The position numbers were made by a program, and so were the translations under genes. Source: CAMLFJ01 sp040902305 (GTDB lineage: Bacteria; Methylomirabilota; Methylomirabilia; Rokubacteriales; CSP1-6). Taken from it: 64,000 nt of DNA. The first letter of the stretch is position 1. Each line of letters begins with the position of its first letter. The notes beneath the pieces were generated by a model, which searched no databases, had not been told where the DNA came from, and worked only from the letters and a program-made list of their open reading frames with translations. Below are positions 1 through 9,194 of this stretch, one piece after another. The DNA lies in the NCBI GenBank assembly GCA_040902305.1, contig JBBDXN010000111.1:1-64000 (forward strand), given 5' to 3'.

Positions 1-646
1 GCGAGGCCGCGTTCACCAGGAGCCGGCCGCAGCGCCGGGCGAAGGTCTCGAACTGCGGCCGCAGGGCGTCTACCTCGCCGTGATCACGGCTGATATTGTG
101 GACGAGCCCGAGCTCGGCGTGGTAGCCGGTCAGGGTGCCGTCGGACTCGCAGGCCTCCGCGGCCACCGCCCCGTCCACCGGCCCCGGCAGGAAGCAGCCC
201 CCCGAACCCTCGCCGGCGAGCGCGGCGCCCCCCAGCACCGTGGCGGCCAGGCCCGCCTCGCGCGTGAGCCAGCCCACCATGCCGGTGATGGTGCTCTTGC
301 CGCTCGTGCCCGCGATGGCGACACCCGGCCGCCCGCCGTCCACCACCTCCGCCAGCAGGGCCGGGCGGGGGACGCGCGGGAGCCCGAGCGCGCGCGCGGC
401 CCGCACCTCCGGCGTCTCTGCCTCCACCGCGGTCGAGTAGATGAAGCGGTCGAGGTCCGCGGTCACCGCCGAGCCGTCCTGGGGCTTGACGACGATGCCG
501 AGGGCGGTCAGACGCGCGGCCACCTCGGCGTTCTTGCCCTGATCGAAGGAGCGGTCGGAGCCCTGGACGACGTGGCCGCGCGCCCGCATGAGCTGCGCCA
601 GCGGGCTCATGCCGGCGCCCGCGATGCCGGAGAAGTGATAGCGCAC
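1..646 (-). CDS. Mur ligase, MurC-like, partial (C-terminus outside window)
   Basis: N-terminal 215 residues of a UDP-N-acetylmuramate:amino acid ligase family protein, which would add an amino acid or peptide to UDP-MurNAc in the cytoplasm. The start RYHFSGIAGAGMSPLAQLM is the MurC-type Rossmann nucleotide-binding motif, followed by GSDRSFDQGKN. The ATP-binding loop reads AIAGTSGKSTITGM, where classical MurC and Mpl have GTHGKTTT, so this may be a divergent MurC-like ligase rather than the main MurC. A GTG start at 646 follows AGGATGAG; an out-of-frame ATG lies just upstream. The central and C-terminal domains run off the left edge. It is divergent from the next gene. Confidence 0.8.
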   Translation of the reverse strand, partial: MRYHFSGIAGAGMSPLAQLMRARGHVVQGSDRSFDQGKNAEVAARLTALGIVVKPQDGSAVTADLDRFIYSTAVEAETPEVRAARALGLPRVPRPALLAEVVDGGRPGVAIAGTSGKSTITGMVGWLTREAGLAATVLGGAALAGEGSGGCFLPGPVDGAVAAEACESDGTLTGYHAELGLVHNISRDHGEVDALRPQFETFARRCGRLLVNAAS

Positions 647-814
647 ACCTCATCCTGCCACGAACCGATTACTCGGCCGGCCATCGATTGCCCGGTGGAT
701 TTTCGCCCACCCGCCAGGGCGAAGCGCCCGATGTCGTCAGGCAAGCTATTGATATGGCGAGCCGTCGTCCATGGCACTGCGCTTGCGATCAGTCGGCGCC
801 CAGGGGAGGACGCC

Positions 815-1531
815 ATGGACATCGCCGAGGCCGAGGCCGTCACCGTCGGGGGTCGTTTCTGCGGCTCGCGCAATACCGCCAGCGGCGGCTACATCGCCGG
901 GCTGCTCGGCCGTCACCTCGACGGCCCGGCGCGCGTCAGTCTCGAGTACCCGATTCCGGTGGATCGCGCCTTCGGCATCGAGCGGCTCAGCGATGGCCGG
1001 GTGGTGCTCTCCGACGGCGGCGCCGTCCTGGCCCACGCCGAATCGGCCACCCTCCAGCTCGAGCCTCCGGCGCCCCCGTCGTTCGCGGAGGCGCAGTGGG
1101 CCTCGGAGCGCTACCTGGGATTCACCGAGCATCCCGCGCCCGATTGCTTCGTCTGCGGCCCGGCCCGGGAGTGGGGCGACGGGCTCGCGATCTTTCCCGG
1201 ACCGCTCCCGGGCCGGCGCCTGGTGGCCGCGCCCTGGGCTCCGGATCCCACTCTCTTCGACAAGCGCGGCACGGTGCGCCCCGAGTTCGTCTGGGCCGCG
1301 CTCGACTGCCCGAGCGGCTTCGCGCTGCTCGAAGCCTTCGGCCGCCGCAGGGTGGTGTTGCGCCAGCTCACCGCGAGCGTGATCCGGCCGCTCGAGGTCG
1401 GCGCGCGCTGGATCGTGACGGGCTGGCCCTTCGCGGCGGAGGGGCGCAGTCTCCTGGGCGCGTCCGCGATCTTCTCGGAGCGCGGCGAGCTGCACGCCCT
1501 CGCCTCGGCGGTGCTGGTCTGCGCGGACTGA
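815..1531 (+). CDS. hypothetical protein, possible hotdog-fold thioesterase-like
   Basis: A 238-residue soluble protein with no signal peptide. The ATG follows GGGGAGGA at good spacing, although the same frame is open far upstream. The N-terminal half (FCGSRNTASGGYIAGLLGRHL) and the C-terminal half resemble two hotdog-like halves, with a conserved-looking DCFVCGPAREWGDGL motif between them. I know proteins of this layout only as uncharacterised or loosely thioesterase-like, so the function is an inference. It converges tail-to-tail with the MaoC gene, one base apart. Confidence 0.6.
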   Translation: MDIAEAEAVTVGGRFCGSRNTASGGYIAGLLGRHLDGPARVSLEYPIPVDRAFGIERLSDGRVVLSDGGAVLAHAESATLQLEPPAPPSFAEAQWASERYLGFTEHPAPDCFVCGPAREWGDGLAIFPGPLPGRRLVAAPWAPDPTLFDKRGTVRPEFVWAALDCPSGFALLEAFGRRRVVLRQLTASVIRPLEVGARWIVTGWPFAAEGRSLLGASAIFSERGELHALASAVLVCAD

Positions 1532-1532
1532 C

Positions 1533-1997
1533 TCAGGTCCCGATGGGCGGGCGGCGGCGGACGAGCTGCATGCTGGTCATCGTGAGGACCGGCTCACCCC
1601 GCTGGTTCAGCGTGGTCCAGTGCAGGCGCACGATGCCGCGGTCCGGCTTCGACGTCGAGGGCCGCTGATCCAGCACCTGCACCGTCGCGCGGAGGGTGTC
1701 GCCGGGCCGCACCGGCCGGAGCCAGCGCAGCTCGTCCACGCCCGGCGAGCCCAGGCTGCAGGCCGCGAGCGCGCGAGTCTCGACGAAGAGCCGGAACGTC
1801 AGCGCCATCGTCTGGAAGCCGCTCGCGATGAGCCCCTCGTAGATCGTCTCCTTCGCGGCCTCCACGTTCAGATGAAACGGCTGGGGATCGAAGGCCATCG
1901 CGAAGTCGATGATCTGGCCTTCGGTGACCGTGATCCCCCCGGTGCGGAACTCCCGCCCCGGCGTGAAGTCCTCGAAGTAGACGTCCCCCGTGGTCAT
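1533..1997 (-). CDS. MaoC-family (R)-hydratase / dehydratase-like protein
   Basis: A 154-residue single hotdog protein of the MaoC family, which generally hydrates enoyl-CoA or acts on related acyl thioesters in the cytoplasm. Visible family features are YFEDFTPGREFRTGGITVTEGQIIDFA at the N-terminus, the catalytic-region segment FDPQPFHLN (Asp/His hydratase signature) around residues 36-44, and GLIASGFQTMALTFRL. It lies 41 bases downstream of thioredoxin on the same strand, so they may be co-transcribed. The start ATG matches the family N-terminus; the ribosome site is weak (CCGGAG). Confidence 0.85.
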   Translation of the reverse strand: MTTGDVYFEDFTPGREFRTGGITVTEGQIIDFAMAFDPQPFHLNVEAAKETIYEGLIASGFQTMALTFRLFVETRALAACSLGSPGVDELRWLRPVRPGDTLRATVQVLDQRPSTSKPDRGIVRLHWTTLNQRGEPVLTMTSMQLVRRRPPIGT

Positions 1998-2038
1998 CGC
2001 GGGCGACTCCGGCCGCCGCGCGCCATCCCGCGCCGCGA

Positions 2039-2374
2039 TCAGGCGAGACCGGCCAGCTTGGCCTGGATCTGTGGCTTCGGCACCGCGCCCACCACCTGAT
2101 CGCGGACCTTGCCGTCCTTCACGAACAGGATCGTCGGGATCGACCGGATGCCGTAGCGGGCGGCCAGGCCCGGGTTCTCGTCCACGTTCACCTTCGCGAG
2201 GGTCACGGAGCCGCCCGAGGAGCGGGCCAGGTCCTCCAGGACCGGCCCGATGGCCCGGCAGGGACCGCACCACTCCGCCCAGAAGTCCACCATCAGCACG
2301 CCTTCGGCGGCCACCAGGGCCTCGTCGTAGTTGCGCTCGTCGAGGTGCTGCAGCCACTCATGGTCATCGGTCAT
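2039..2374 (-). CDS. trxA: thioredoxin
   Basis: A 111-residue thioredoxin, a cytoplasmic dithiol reductant. It has the canonical active site WAEWCGPCR (residues 32-40), the cis-proline loop IRSIPTILF and the lysine/aspartate pattern of the fold. Length matches the family. The ATG follows GGGAGG. It reads towards the MaoC gene and is divergent from the VOC gene, with about 90 bases between them for promoters. Confidence 0.95.
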   Translation of the reverse strand: MTDDHEWLQHLDERNYDEALVAAEGVLMVDFWAEWCGPCRAIGPVLEDLARSSGGSVTLAKVNVDENPGLAARYGIRSIPTILFVKDGKVRDQVVGAVPKPQIQAKLAGLA

Positions 2375-2463
2375 CGCTCTGTCCTCCCGCCGTTTAGATG
2401 GCCGCCGCCGGTCCGTCGATGCGCGGGACGGGCCGGCTTCCGAGTAAGATGGGGAGGCTGCCG

Positions 2464-3189
2464 ATGCCTCCGATCCGGCTCGATCATATCGCGATTGCCC
2501 TGCCGCGCATCGCCGACGCTCCTTCCGTCGTGGTGGCGGTGCTGGGCGGGGTGCCGGAACGGATGCGCCCGTCCGGCGCCTTCCGATGGGCGAGCTGGAC
2601 CTACGAGGACGGCGGCCGCCTCGAGATCCTGGAGCCGATGGGCCCGGACGGCTTCCTCCACCGGTTTCTCGCCGCGCACGGCCCCGGCGTCCATCACGTC
2701 ACCTTCAAGGTGCCGGATCTGGCCATGGTCTGCCGCCGGGCCGAGCGACACGGCTACGACGTCGTCGGACGCGACGAGTCCGACCCATCCTGGATGGAAG
2801 CGTTTCTCCATCCCAAGCAGGCGCTGGGCATCGTCGTGCAGCTCGCGGAGGCGAACGGCGCGCCGCCGCCCGATGATCCGGCCGCGCGGCCGCCCGGCCT
2901 GCCCGATCCGCCGCCGCCCGTGCGCATCCTGGGCCTACGCATGCGCGCGCAGTCCTCCGCGCGCGCGCTCACCCAGTGGCGCGACATCCTCCGGGGCGAG
3001 GCGCAGCCGCACCCGGAAGGCGGGCTCGCCTTCCGCTGGCCCGACTCACCGCTGCGCATTGTCGTGGACGTCGATCCGACCGCCCCGGAGGGCCCCGCTG
3101 TCATCGAGCTGGCGAGCCCCCGCGCGCTGCCGGGCCTCGAGGCGGCGGGCGACCACCTGGGCATCCGGCTCGCCCAGCGGTCCGCCTGA
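2464..3189 (+). CDS. VOC-family (glyoxalase/epimerase-like) protein
   Basis: A 241-residue vicinal-oxygen-chelate protein. The first module begins PPIRLDHIAIALPRIADA, with the metal His at residue 8. The segment GPGVHHVTFKVPDL carries a second His, and ILEPMGPDGF gives the Glu region seen in methylmalonyl-CoA epimerases and glyoxalases. The second half is weaker and may be a degenerate second module. The ATG is placed after GGGGAGG in preference to an in-frame ATG 15 bases upstream. The substrate cannot be named from sequence. Confidence 0.8.
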   Translation: MPPIRLDHIAIALPRIADAPSVVVAVLGGVPERMRPSGAFRWASWTYEDGGRLEILEPMGPDGFLHRFLAAHGPGVHHVTFKVPDLAMVCRRAERHGYDVVGRDESDPSWMEAFLHPKQALGIVVQLAEANGAPPPDDPAARPPGLPDPPPPVRILGLRMRAQSSARALTQWRDILRGEAQPHPEGGLAFRWPDSPLRIVVDVDPTAPEGPAVIELASPRALPGLEAAGDHLGIRLAQRSA

Positions 3190-3217
3190 ATCCACGCCGT
3201 ACCAGGGGAGGTAGCCG

Positions 3218-4147
3218 ATGGAGTTCTTCACGACCGATCTCCGATCGCTGCTGATCGGCCTCGCTGGATCCACCGCCCAGTCCGCCGGCCGCCTCCTGCT
3301 CGTGTTGCTCGCCGGGTACTTCGGCGCGCGCGTCCTGCGCTCGCTGATCGGCCACCTCGAGCACGTGCTGGTGATGGCGGGTGAGCGGACCGGCGCGCTG
3401 CCCGGCGCCACCCGCTCGCGCGTGGCCACGCTGACCAGCGTGTTGCGCACGCTGGCCCTGGTCGCGCTCTGGTCGGTGGTGACGGTGATCTGCCTCTCCC
3501 AGCTCGGCCTCGACGTGCGGCCGATCCTGGCCGGCGCGGGCATCGTCGGCCTCGCGGTCGGCTTCGGCGCGCAGAATCTCGTGCGCGACGTCATCGCCGG
3601 CTTCTTCCTCGTGCTCGAGGACCAGGTGCGGGTGGGCGACGTGGCGGTGGTCAACGGTACCGGCGGGCTCGTGGAGACCGTGACCTTCCGCACCATCGTG
3701 CTGCGCGATCTCGCCGGCACCGTGCACGTCTTCCCCAACGGGAGCGTGACCACGCTGGCCAACATGACCAAGGACTGGTCGGGCTACGTGCTGGACGTGG
3801 AGGTGGCCTACCGGGAGGATCCGGACCGGGTCGTCGCGGTCATGCGGCGCGTGGCCGAGGAGCTGCGGCAGGATCAGACCCTCGGTCCGCTGATGCTCGA
3901 GCCCATCGAGATCTTCGGGGTGGACGCCTTCAAGGAGTCGAGCGTGGTGATCAAGGCCCGGCTCAAGACGCTGCCGATCCAGCAATGGACCGTGGGGCGC
4001 GAGTACCGCCGTCGCCTCCTGCAGGCCTTCGGCACCGAGGGCATCGACATCCAGCCGCGCATCGTCCAGGTCGGTGAGCCGGGCAAGCCGTTCCCGGTCC
4101 TCCTGATGGAGGGCGCCGCGCCCTCCGAGGGCGCACTGCCGCGTTGA
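3218..4147 (+). CDS. small-conductance mechanosensitive channel family protein (MscS)
   Basis: A 309-residue inner-membrane channel of the MscS family, which releases solutes under hypo-osmotic stress. Three hydrophobic segments occupy roughly residues 15-35, 70-95 and 100-125. The third contains the pore-lining helix AGAGIVGLAVGFGAQNLVRD, followed by the beta domain (FFLVLEDQVRVGDVAVVNG, then FPNGSV) and an alpha/beta C-terminal domain. The ATG follows GGGGAGG. It is 28 bases downstream of the VOC gene. Confidence 0.93.
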   Translation: MEFFTTDLRSLLIGLAGSTAQSAGRLLLVLLAGYFGARVLRSLIGHLEHVLVMAGERTGALPGATRSRVATLTSVLRTLALVALWSVVTVICLSQLGLDVRPILAGAGIVGLAVGFGAQNLVRDVIAGFFLVLEDQVRVGDVAVVNGTGGLVETVTFRTIVLRDLAGTVHVFPNGSVTTLANMTKDWSGYVLDVEVAYREDPDRVVAVMRRVAEELRQDQTLGPLMLEPIEIFGVDAFKESSVVIKARLKTLPIQQWTVGREYRRRLLQAFGTEGIDIQPRIVQVGEPGKPFPVLLMEGAAPSEGALPR

Positions 4148-4276
4148 GCGCGATCAGATGACAGCCATCGTCACCCGGCCGCCGAGAAGAGGTATGTAAC
4201 TAGCCGATTAACTTGGCCTCAATCGTGGTCCGCTTCTTGAAGTCCTGCCGTGATTCGGTGGGAGGGCCACGATCGA

Positions 4277-5305
4277 ATGAACCTGGGCGGGCTGGGGCGG
4301 ATGTTCTCGAGCGATCTGGCGGTGGACCTGGGCACGTCCAATACCCGGCTCTACGTCCGGGGCCAGGGCGTGGTCCTGGACGAGCCGTCCGTTGTCGCGG
4401 TGGACATGAGCGGCAACGTGCAGGCCGTCGGCAACGACGCCAAGGCGATGCTCGGCCGGGCTCCGGGGACGGTGCAGGTCGTCCGGCCCCTGCGCCACGG
4501 CGTCATCGCCGACTTCGATCGCACCGAGAAGATGTTCCGCTACTTCATCAACAAGACCCGCCGGGGCTGGAGCTTGGTGCAGCCGCGGCTGGTCATCGTC
4601 ACGCCCTCCGGTATCACCCAGGTCGAGCGGCGCGCGGTCCGGGATGCCGCCAAGCAGGCCGGCGCGCGCGAGGTCTACCTCGTTCAGGCCGCCATGGCCG
4701 CGGCCCTCGGGGCGGGCCTGCCGGTGGAGCAGCCGGGCGCGAGCATGATCGTGGACGTGGGCGGCGGCACCACCGAGGTGGCGGTGATGTCCCTGTGCGG
4801 GATCGTGTACTCCGGGTCGCTGCGCACCGGGGGCGACGAGATGAACCAGGCGATCATCCAGTACCTCCGGCGCGCCTACGATCTGCTCGTCGGCGAGCGC
4901 CGCGCCGAGGACGCGAAGATCCGCCTGGGCTCGGCCTATCCCAAGGACGACGAGAACGAGTCCATACAGGTGCAGGGCCGCGACCTGCTCGACGGCCTGC
5001 CCAAGACGGTGGTCGTCACGGCCCTCGAGATCCGCGAGGCGCTGCGCGAGCCGGTGGCCGACATCGTCGCCGCGGTGCGCGCCTGCCTCGAGCAGACGCC
5101 ACCCGAGCTCGCCGCCGACATCAGCGACAACGGCATCGTGCTCACCGGTGGGGGCGCGCTCCTGCGGGGCTTCGACGCGCTCCTGCACCAGGAGACCGGG
5201 CTCAGCATCCGCGCGACCGAGGACCCGCTCACCTGCGTGGCGCGCGGCGCCGGCACCATCCTCGACCAGCTCGGCATCCTCAAGCGCGTCGCCATCCCCG
5301 CGTAG
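4277..5305 (+). CDS. mreB: rod-shape-determining actin homologue MreB
   Basis: A 342-residue bacterial actin that polymerises under the inner membrane and guides lateral wall synthesis. The phosphate-1 motif is LAVDLGTSNTRLYVRGQG (residues 14-31), phosphate-2 is IVDVGGGTTEVAVMS, and the adenosine motif is GIVLTGGGALLRG. The usual GDEMNQAIIQYLRR segment is present. The start is chosen at MNLGGLGRMF, preceded by GGGAGGG, although an in-frame GTG/ATT-type extension exists. No mreC, mreD or rodA follows, so this is a detached mreB copy. Confidence 0.93.
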   Translation: MNLGGLGRMFSSDLAVDLGTSNTRLYVRGQGVVLDEPSVVAVDMSGNVQAVGNDAKAMLGRAPGTVQVVRPLRHGVIADFDRTEKMFRYFINKTRRGWSLVQPRLVIVTPSGITQVERRAVRDAAKQAGAREVYLVQAAMAAALGAGLPVEQPGASMIVDVGGGTTEVAVMSLCGIVYSGSLRTGGDEMNQAIIQYLRRAYDLLVGERRAEDAKIRLGSAYPKDDENESIQVQGRDLLDGLPKTVVVTALEIREALREPVADIVAAVRACLEQTPPELAADISDNGIVLTGGGALLRGFDALLHQETGLSIRATEDPLTCVARGAGTILDQLGILKRVAIPA

Positions 5306-5435
5306 TTGGCTCGGAGGGGCTAGCAGGTTGCGCGGGCGGAGCCCGCGCTCGAAGCGGACCATCTGCCCGCCGGTTGCCGCCGGCCCCCGGCTGGGGATAC
5401 CCTCGGGGTCGATGCCATCTCCGGGAGGCCTGGCC

Positions 5436-6392
5436 ATGATCTCGCACTGGTTGCTGGTCTGCGCCCTGCTCCTGATCGCTGGCTGCTCGGCGCCGCCCGG
5501 ATCACACCACCACGGAAGCTCAGTGAGACCCGCCACCGGTGCGCCGGTGCTGTTCGACAATCTGGGCGACTACCACCGTCCGATCACCACGACGTCGCGC
5601 CAGGCGCAGGCCTACTTCGATCAGGGGCTGCGGCTCACCTACGGCTTCAACCACTACGAGGCCCAGGCCGCCTTCCGCGAGGCCGCGCGGCTCGATCCGG
5701 CGTGCGCCATGTGCGCGTGGGGCGTCGCGCTCACCTACGGCTCCAACTACAACAGCCCGACCGACGCCGAGCGCGAGCGGGGCGCGCTCGCCGCGGTCGG
5801 CCAGGCGCGGACGCTGGCCGCCGCGCGCGGCACCGAGCCGGAGCGGGCGCTGATCGGCGCGCTGGCCGCGCGGCACTCCGCCGCGCCCACCGCGGATCGC
5901 GCCGCGCTCGATCACGCCTACGCGGACGCGATGCGCGAGGTCACGCGGCGCTTCCCCGCCGATCTCGACGCGGCCACCCTGTTCGCGGACGCGCTCATGA
6001 ACCTCCGCCCGTGGAGTCTCTGGACGCCGGAGGGCAAGCCGCAGCCCGGCACCGAGGATCTCGTGGCCATCCTCGAGCGCGTGCTCGCCGCCAACGCCCG
6101 GCATCCGGGCGCCAATCACCTCTACATCCACGCGGTCGAGGCGAGCCCCGACCCGCTCCGCGCGGAGGCCGCCGCCGACCGGCTCCTCGGGCTGATGCCC
6201 GGCGCCGGGCACATGGTCCACATGCCGTCTCACATCTACTACCGCATCGGGCGCTACGCCGACGCGGGCTCCGCCAACGTGGCCGCGGTGGCGGCCGACC
6301 GCGCCTACTTCACGAAGAGCAAGCCGAGTCCGATCTACCGGGGCATGTACTACCCGCACAATCTCGACTTCGTCTGGCACGCGGCCTCCTAG
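5436..6392 (+). CDS. TPR-repeat lipoprotein, C-terminally truncated
   Basis: A 318-residue exported protein with a lipoprotein signal (LLVCALLLIAGCSAPPG; lipobox Cys about residue 17) and a TPR solenoid beginning GDYHRPITTTSRQAQAYFDQGL. Asp/Asn- and Tyr-rich helices typical of this uncharacterised TPR family follow (YFDQGLRLTYGFNHYEA, HMPSHIYYRIGRY). In homologues as I know them the chain continues for roughly 200 residues past YYPHNLDFVWHAAS, but here a TAG stops it. The gene therefore looks truncated. The next TPR gene begins 8 bases later. Confidence 0.8.
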   Translation: MISHWLLVCALLLIAGCSAPPGSHHHGSSVRPATGAPVLFDNLGDYHRPITTTSRQAQAYFDQGLRLTYGFNHYEAQAAFREAARLDPACAMCAWGVALTYGSNYNSPTDAERERGALAAVGQARTLAAARGTEPERALIGALAARHSAAPTADRAALDHAYADAMREVTRRFPADLDAATLFADALMNLRPWSLWTPEGKPQPGTEDLVAILERVLAANARHPGANHLYIHAVEASPDPLRAEAAADRLLGLMPGAGHMVHMPSHIYYRIGRYADAGSANVAAVAADRAYFTKSKPSPIYRGMYYPHNLDFVWHAAS

Positions 6393-6400
6393 CCGGACCG

Positions 6401-7693
6401 ATGATGCGGGATCGCTACGGGCTCCCGGTCTCGACGTCCTCGGAGGCGGCGGGTCTGGCCTACGGGGAGGGCGTCGATCGGTTCCTCGCGTCCCACGCCG
6501 GCGCGGAGGAGTGCTTCGACCGGGCCGTCGCCGCCGATCCCGCGTTCGCGCTGGCTCACGTCGGGCGGGCCCGGAGTCTCCAGCTCCTCGGCCAGGGCGC
6601 CCTCGCGCGGGAGGCCGCCGCGCAGGCGCGCGCCCTCACCGCCTCGATCGACCGGCGCGAGGCGCGGCACGTGGAGGCGCTCGCGCTCGCGGTCGCGGGC
6701 CAGGCCGCGCGGGCGTTGGCCCTCATCCGCGAGCACGTGGCCGAGTTTCCGCGGGACGCGATGGCCCTCGCCGCGGCCAACGGGGTCTACGGGCTCATCG
6801 GCTTCAGCGGGGGGCAGGCGCGCAACGAGGAGATGCTGGCGCTCCTGGAGTCGGTCGCCCCCGCCTACGGCGACGACTGGTGGTTCCTCGGCGCCCACGG
6901 CTTCGCGCGGACCGAGGCCCTGGGCTGGAAGGCGGGCGCCCCGCTCGTCGAGCAAGCGCTCGCCCTGGCGCCCCGCAACGCCCACGCCGCGCACGCCTGG
7001 GCCCACGTCTGCTATGAGCAGGGCGCCGACCAGGACGGGACCGCGTTCGTCGCGGCCTGGCTGCCGGAGTACCCGAAGGCCGGCCCGCTGCACTGCCATC
7101 TCTCGTGGCACCAGGCGCTGTTCGATCTCGCGCTCGGCCGTCTCGAGGCGGCGCTCGCGCTCTACGAGAGCAGCATCCGGCCGGGCGCCTCTCAATGCGC
7201 GCCGTTCTCCACGCTGGTGGACTCCGCCTCGCTGCTCTGGCGCCGGGAGCTGGCGGGCGCGCCGCGGCGGCCGGAGGCGTGGAGCGCGGTGGCGCAGCAC
7301 GCGCGCGCGGCGTTCCCCGCGATCGGGATCTCCTTCGCGGACGTGCACTGCGCGGTGGCCCTGGCCGCCGCGGGCGATACCGAGAGCCTCGCGCGCTGGG
7401 TCGGGCTGCTCCGCGAGGGGGTAGAGCAGGGCCGGGTCCCGGCGGGCCCGGTGGTGCCGGTGGTGGCCGAGGCCATGGGCGCGTTCGCCCGGGGCCGCTA
7501 CGAGGACGTCGTCCGCTTGCTCGCGCCGGTGGTGGAGCAGCTCGTCCGGGTGGGCGGGAGCTGGGCGCAGCGCGATCTCTTCGAGCACACCCTGCTGGCC
7601 GCGTACCTGCGCGCCGGCCGAGCCGCCGACGCCCGGGCACTGCTCGCGCGCCGGATCGATCGCCGGCCGTCGGTGCCGGTGGCGGGTGCCTGA
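6401..7693 (+). CDS. tetratricopeptide-repeat protein
   Basis: A 430-residue TPR protein of a different subfamily from its upstream neighbour. It has no signal peptide and starts MMRDRYGLPVSTSSEAAGLAYGEGVD. Helical pairs continue throughout, including GDDWWFLGAHGFARTEALG and HAAHAWAHVCYEQGADQ. Such proteins are scaffolds and the partner is unknown. It is 8 bases downstream of the truncated TPR lipoprotein and overlaps the next gene in a TGATG junction, so three genes form a transcription unit. Confidence 0.85.
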   Translation: MMRDRYGLPVSTSSEAAGLAYGEGVDRFLASHAGAEECFDRAVAADPAFALAHVGRARSLQLLGQGALAREAAAQARALTASIDRREARHVEALALAVAGQAARALALIREHVAEFPRDAMALAAANGVYGLIGFSGGQARNEEMLALLESVAPAYGDDWWFLGAHGFARTEALGWKAGAPLVEQALALAPRNAHAAHAWAHVCYEQGADQDGTAFVAAWLPEYPKAGPLHCHLSWHQALFDLALGRLEAALALYESSIRPGASQCAPFSTLVDSASLLWRRELAGAPRRPEAWSAVAQHARAAFPAIGISFADVHCAVALAAAGDTESLARWVGLLREGVEQGRVPAGPVVPVVAEAMGAFARGRYEDVVRLLAPVVEQLVRVGGSWAQRDLFEHTLLAAYLRAGRAADARALLARRIDRRPSVPVAGA

Positions 7694-8166
7694 TGGCGGC
7701 GCCGGTCCGCGAGTACCGCTACCAGGTGGATCGCGACGGGCGGATCTTCCACGACGGCACCGAGATCGTGGACCCGGCGGTGCTGCGCTTCTTCCTGCGC
7801 GCGATGACGCGAACGGAGGACGGGCGCTGCCTCGTCCTCTGCCAGGGCGAGCGCAACTGGTTCGAGGCGCCGGACACGCCGTTCGTGATCCAGCGGCTGC
7901 GCCTGACGGGGGAGGGCGGGCGGCTGCACGCGGTGGAGCTGTGCTTCCCGGGGGACTATCGCGAGCCGCTCGATCCACGCACGCTCGAGACCGAGCGGGA
8001 CCTGCTCTACTGCCGGGTCCGCGACGGCGCGTTCCGCGCGCGCTTCGGCCGCATCGCGGTGCAGCAGCTCGCCCCGTTCCTGGCCGACGCCGGCGAGGGC
8101 TCGGCGCTGCTCCTGGCCGGCGCCCGCCATCCGGTGCGCGGCGGCGCCCCCGTTCCTTCACCCTAG
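7693..8166 (+). CDS. UPF0598/DUF4505-like protein
   Basis: A 157-residue soluble protein. The patterns YRYQVDRDGRIFHDGTEI, FLRAMTRTEDGRCLVLCQ and GERNWFEAPDTPFVIQRL match what I recall of the UPF0598 (DUF4505) family, which is conserved from bacteria to mitochondria and of unknown function. The ATG overlaps the stop of the preceding TPR gene. The C-terminal 20 residues are proline- and alanine-rich and probably disordered. Confidence 0.65.
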   Translation: MAAPVREYRYQVDRDGRIFHDGTEIVDPAVLRFFLRAMTRTEDGRCLVLCQGERNWFEAPDTPFVIQRLRLTGEGGRLHAVELCFPGDYREPLDPRTLETERDLLYCRVRDGAFRARFGRIAVQQLAPFLADAGEGSALLLAGARHPVRGGAPVPSP

Positions 8167-8204
8167 GATTCACTTCACCCTGGGATCTCCTCCGAGGAGC
8201 GATC

Positions 8205-9128
8205 ATGGCTGACCGAGTCGGATTCATCGGGCTGGGCACGATGGGCTTGCCGATGGCGACCAACCTGGCCAAAGGCGGCGTGCCGCTGGTGGTGCACGAC
8301 GCCAGCCCGGCCGCGCTGGCCGCCGCCGCGAAGCTCCCGGGGGCGACCGCGGCCGGATCCGTCGCCGAGGTCGGGGCCCAGGCCGCGGTGGTCTTCACGT
8401 GCCTGCCCAACGACGCCATCGTGCGCGAGGTCTATCTGGGGCCGGCCGGCGTCCGCGAAGCCGCCCGCGCCGGCCTCGTCACCTGCGACTGCTCGACGGT
8501 GAGCCCCGAGGTCACGCTGGCCGTGCACGCCGCCCTCCGGGGCCGCGGCGTGGATCACATGGACACGCCGATGCTGGGCTCGCAGCCGCAGGCGGTCGAC
8601 GGGCAGATCTTCTTCATCGTGGGCGGCGAGAAGGCCCGGGTCGCCACCATCGCGCCCTACCTCGAGATCATGGGCAAGATGCACATGTACGTGGGCGGCT
8701 CGAGCATGGCCAATCGCGTGAAGCTCATCCACAACGGGCTCGCCGCGGTCACCTCGGTGGCGGTGGCGGAGGCGCTGGCGGTCTGCGTGCAGTCCGGGGT
8801 GGACCCCGCGACCTTCTACGATGTGGTGCGCAACGGCGGCGGCATGGCCTACGGGACCTATTTCGACCGGCGGGCCAAGCGCATCCTCGACGGGGAATTC
8901 TCGCCGACCTTCATGCTTGAGCTGATGCGGAAGGACGCGATGCTCGCGCTCGCGCTGGCCAGGTCGGTGCAGGTGCCCGCGCCGATGCTGGAGGAGACCA
9001 AGCGCACGTACGACGAGGCGGTGGACAGCGGATGGGGCCGCGAGGACTTCTCGGCGGTGACCCACGTCGTCGAGAAGCGGATCGGGCGGCGGCTCTCGGG
9101 CCCGGTAGCGCGCCCGCCCGCCGGGTAG
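8205..9128 (+). CDS. NAD(P)-dependent beta-hydroxyacid dehydrogenase (HIBADH/GarR-like)
   Basis: A 307-residue oxidoreductase of the 3-hydroxyisobutyrate / tartronate semialdehyde reductase family. The N-terminal Rossmann motif is VGFIGLGTMGLPMATNLAKG. The substrate-loop region reads DTPMLGSQPQAVDGQIFFIVGG, where most family members have a Gly-rich SGG segment. The catalytic Lys is in NRVKLIHNGL, and an all-helical C-terminal domain follows. GAGGAG precedes the ATG. The exact hydroxyacid is not predictable, and the altered substrate loop argues against a simple 3-hydroxyisobutyrate assignment. Confidence 0.88.
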   Translation: MADRVGFIGLGTMGLPMATNLAKGGVPLVVHDASPAALAAAAKLPGATAAGSVAEVGAQAAVVFTCLPNDAIVREVYLGPAGVREAARAGLVTCDCSTVSPEVTLAVHAALRGRGVDHMDTPMLGSQPQAVDGQIFFIVGGEKARVATIAPYLEIMGKMHMYVGGSSMANRVKLIHNGLAAVTSVAVAEALAVCVQSGVDPATFYDVVRNGGGMAYGTYFDRRAKRILDGEFSPTFMLELMRKDAMLALALARSVQVPAPMLEETKRTYDEAVDSGWGREDFSAVTHVVEKRIGRRLSGPVARPPAG

Positions 9129-9194
9129 TAGGATGGGCGCCGGCGCGCCGTCGGGCGCCGGCTCCACCCACCGCAGGCGACCAGGAGGCCTCCG

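Noticed and set aside
6390..6392. TAG readthrough of the TPR lipoprotein
   Set aside because: The sequence after the TAG in that frame does not continue the TPR family; a different frame starts a new TPR protein.
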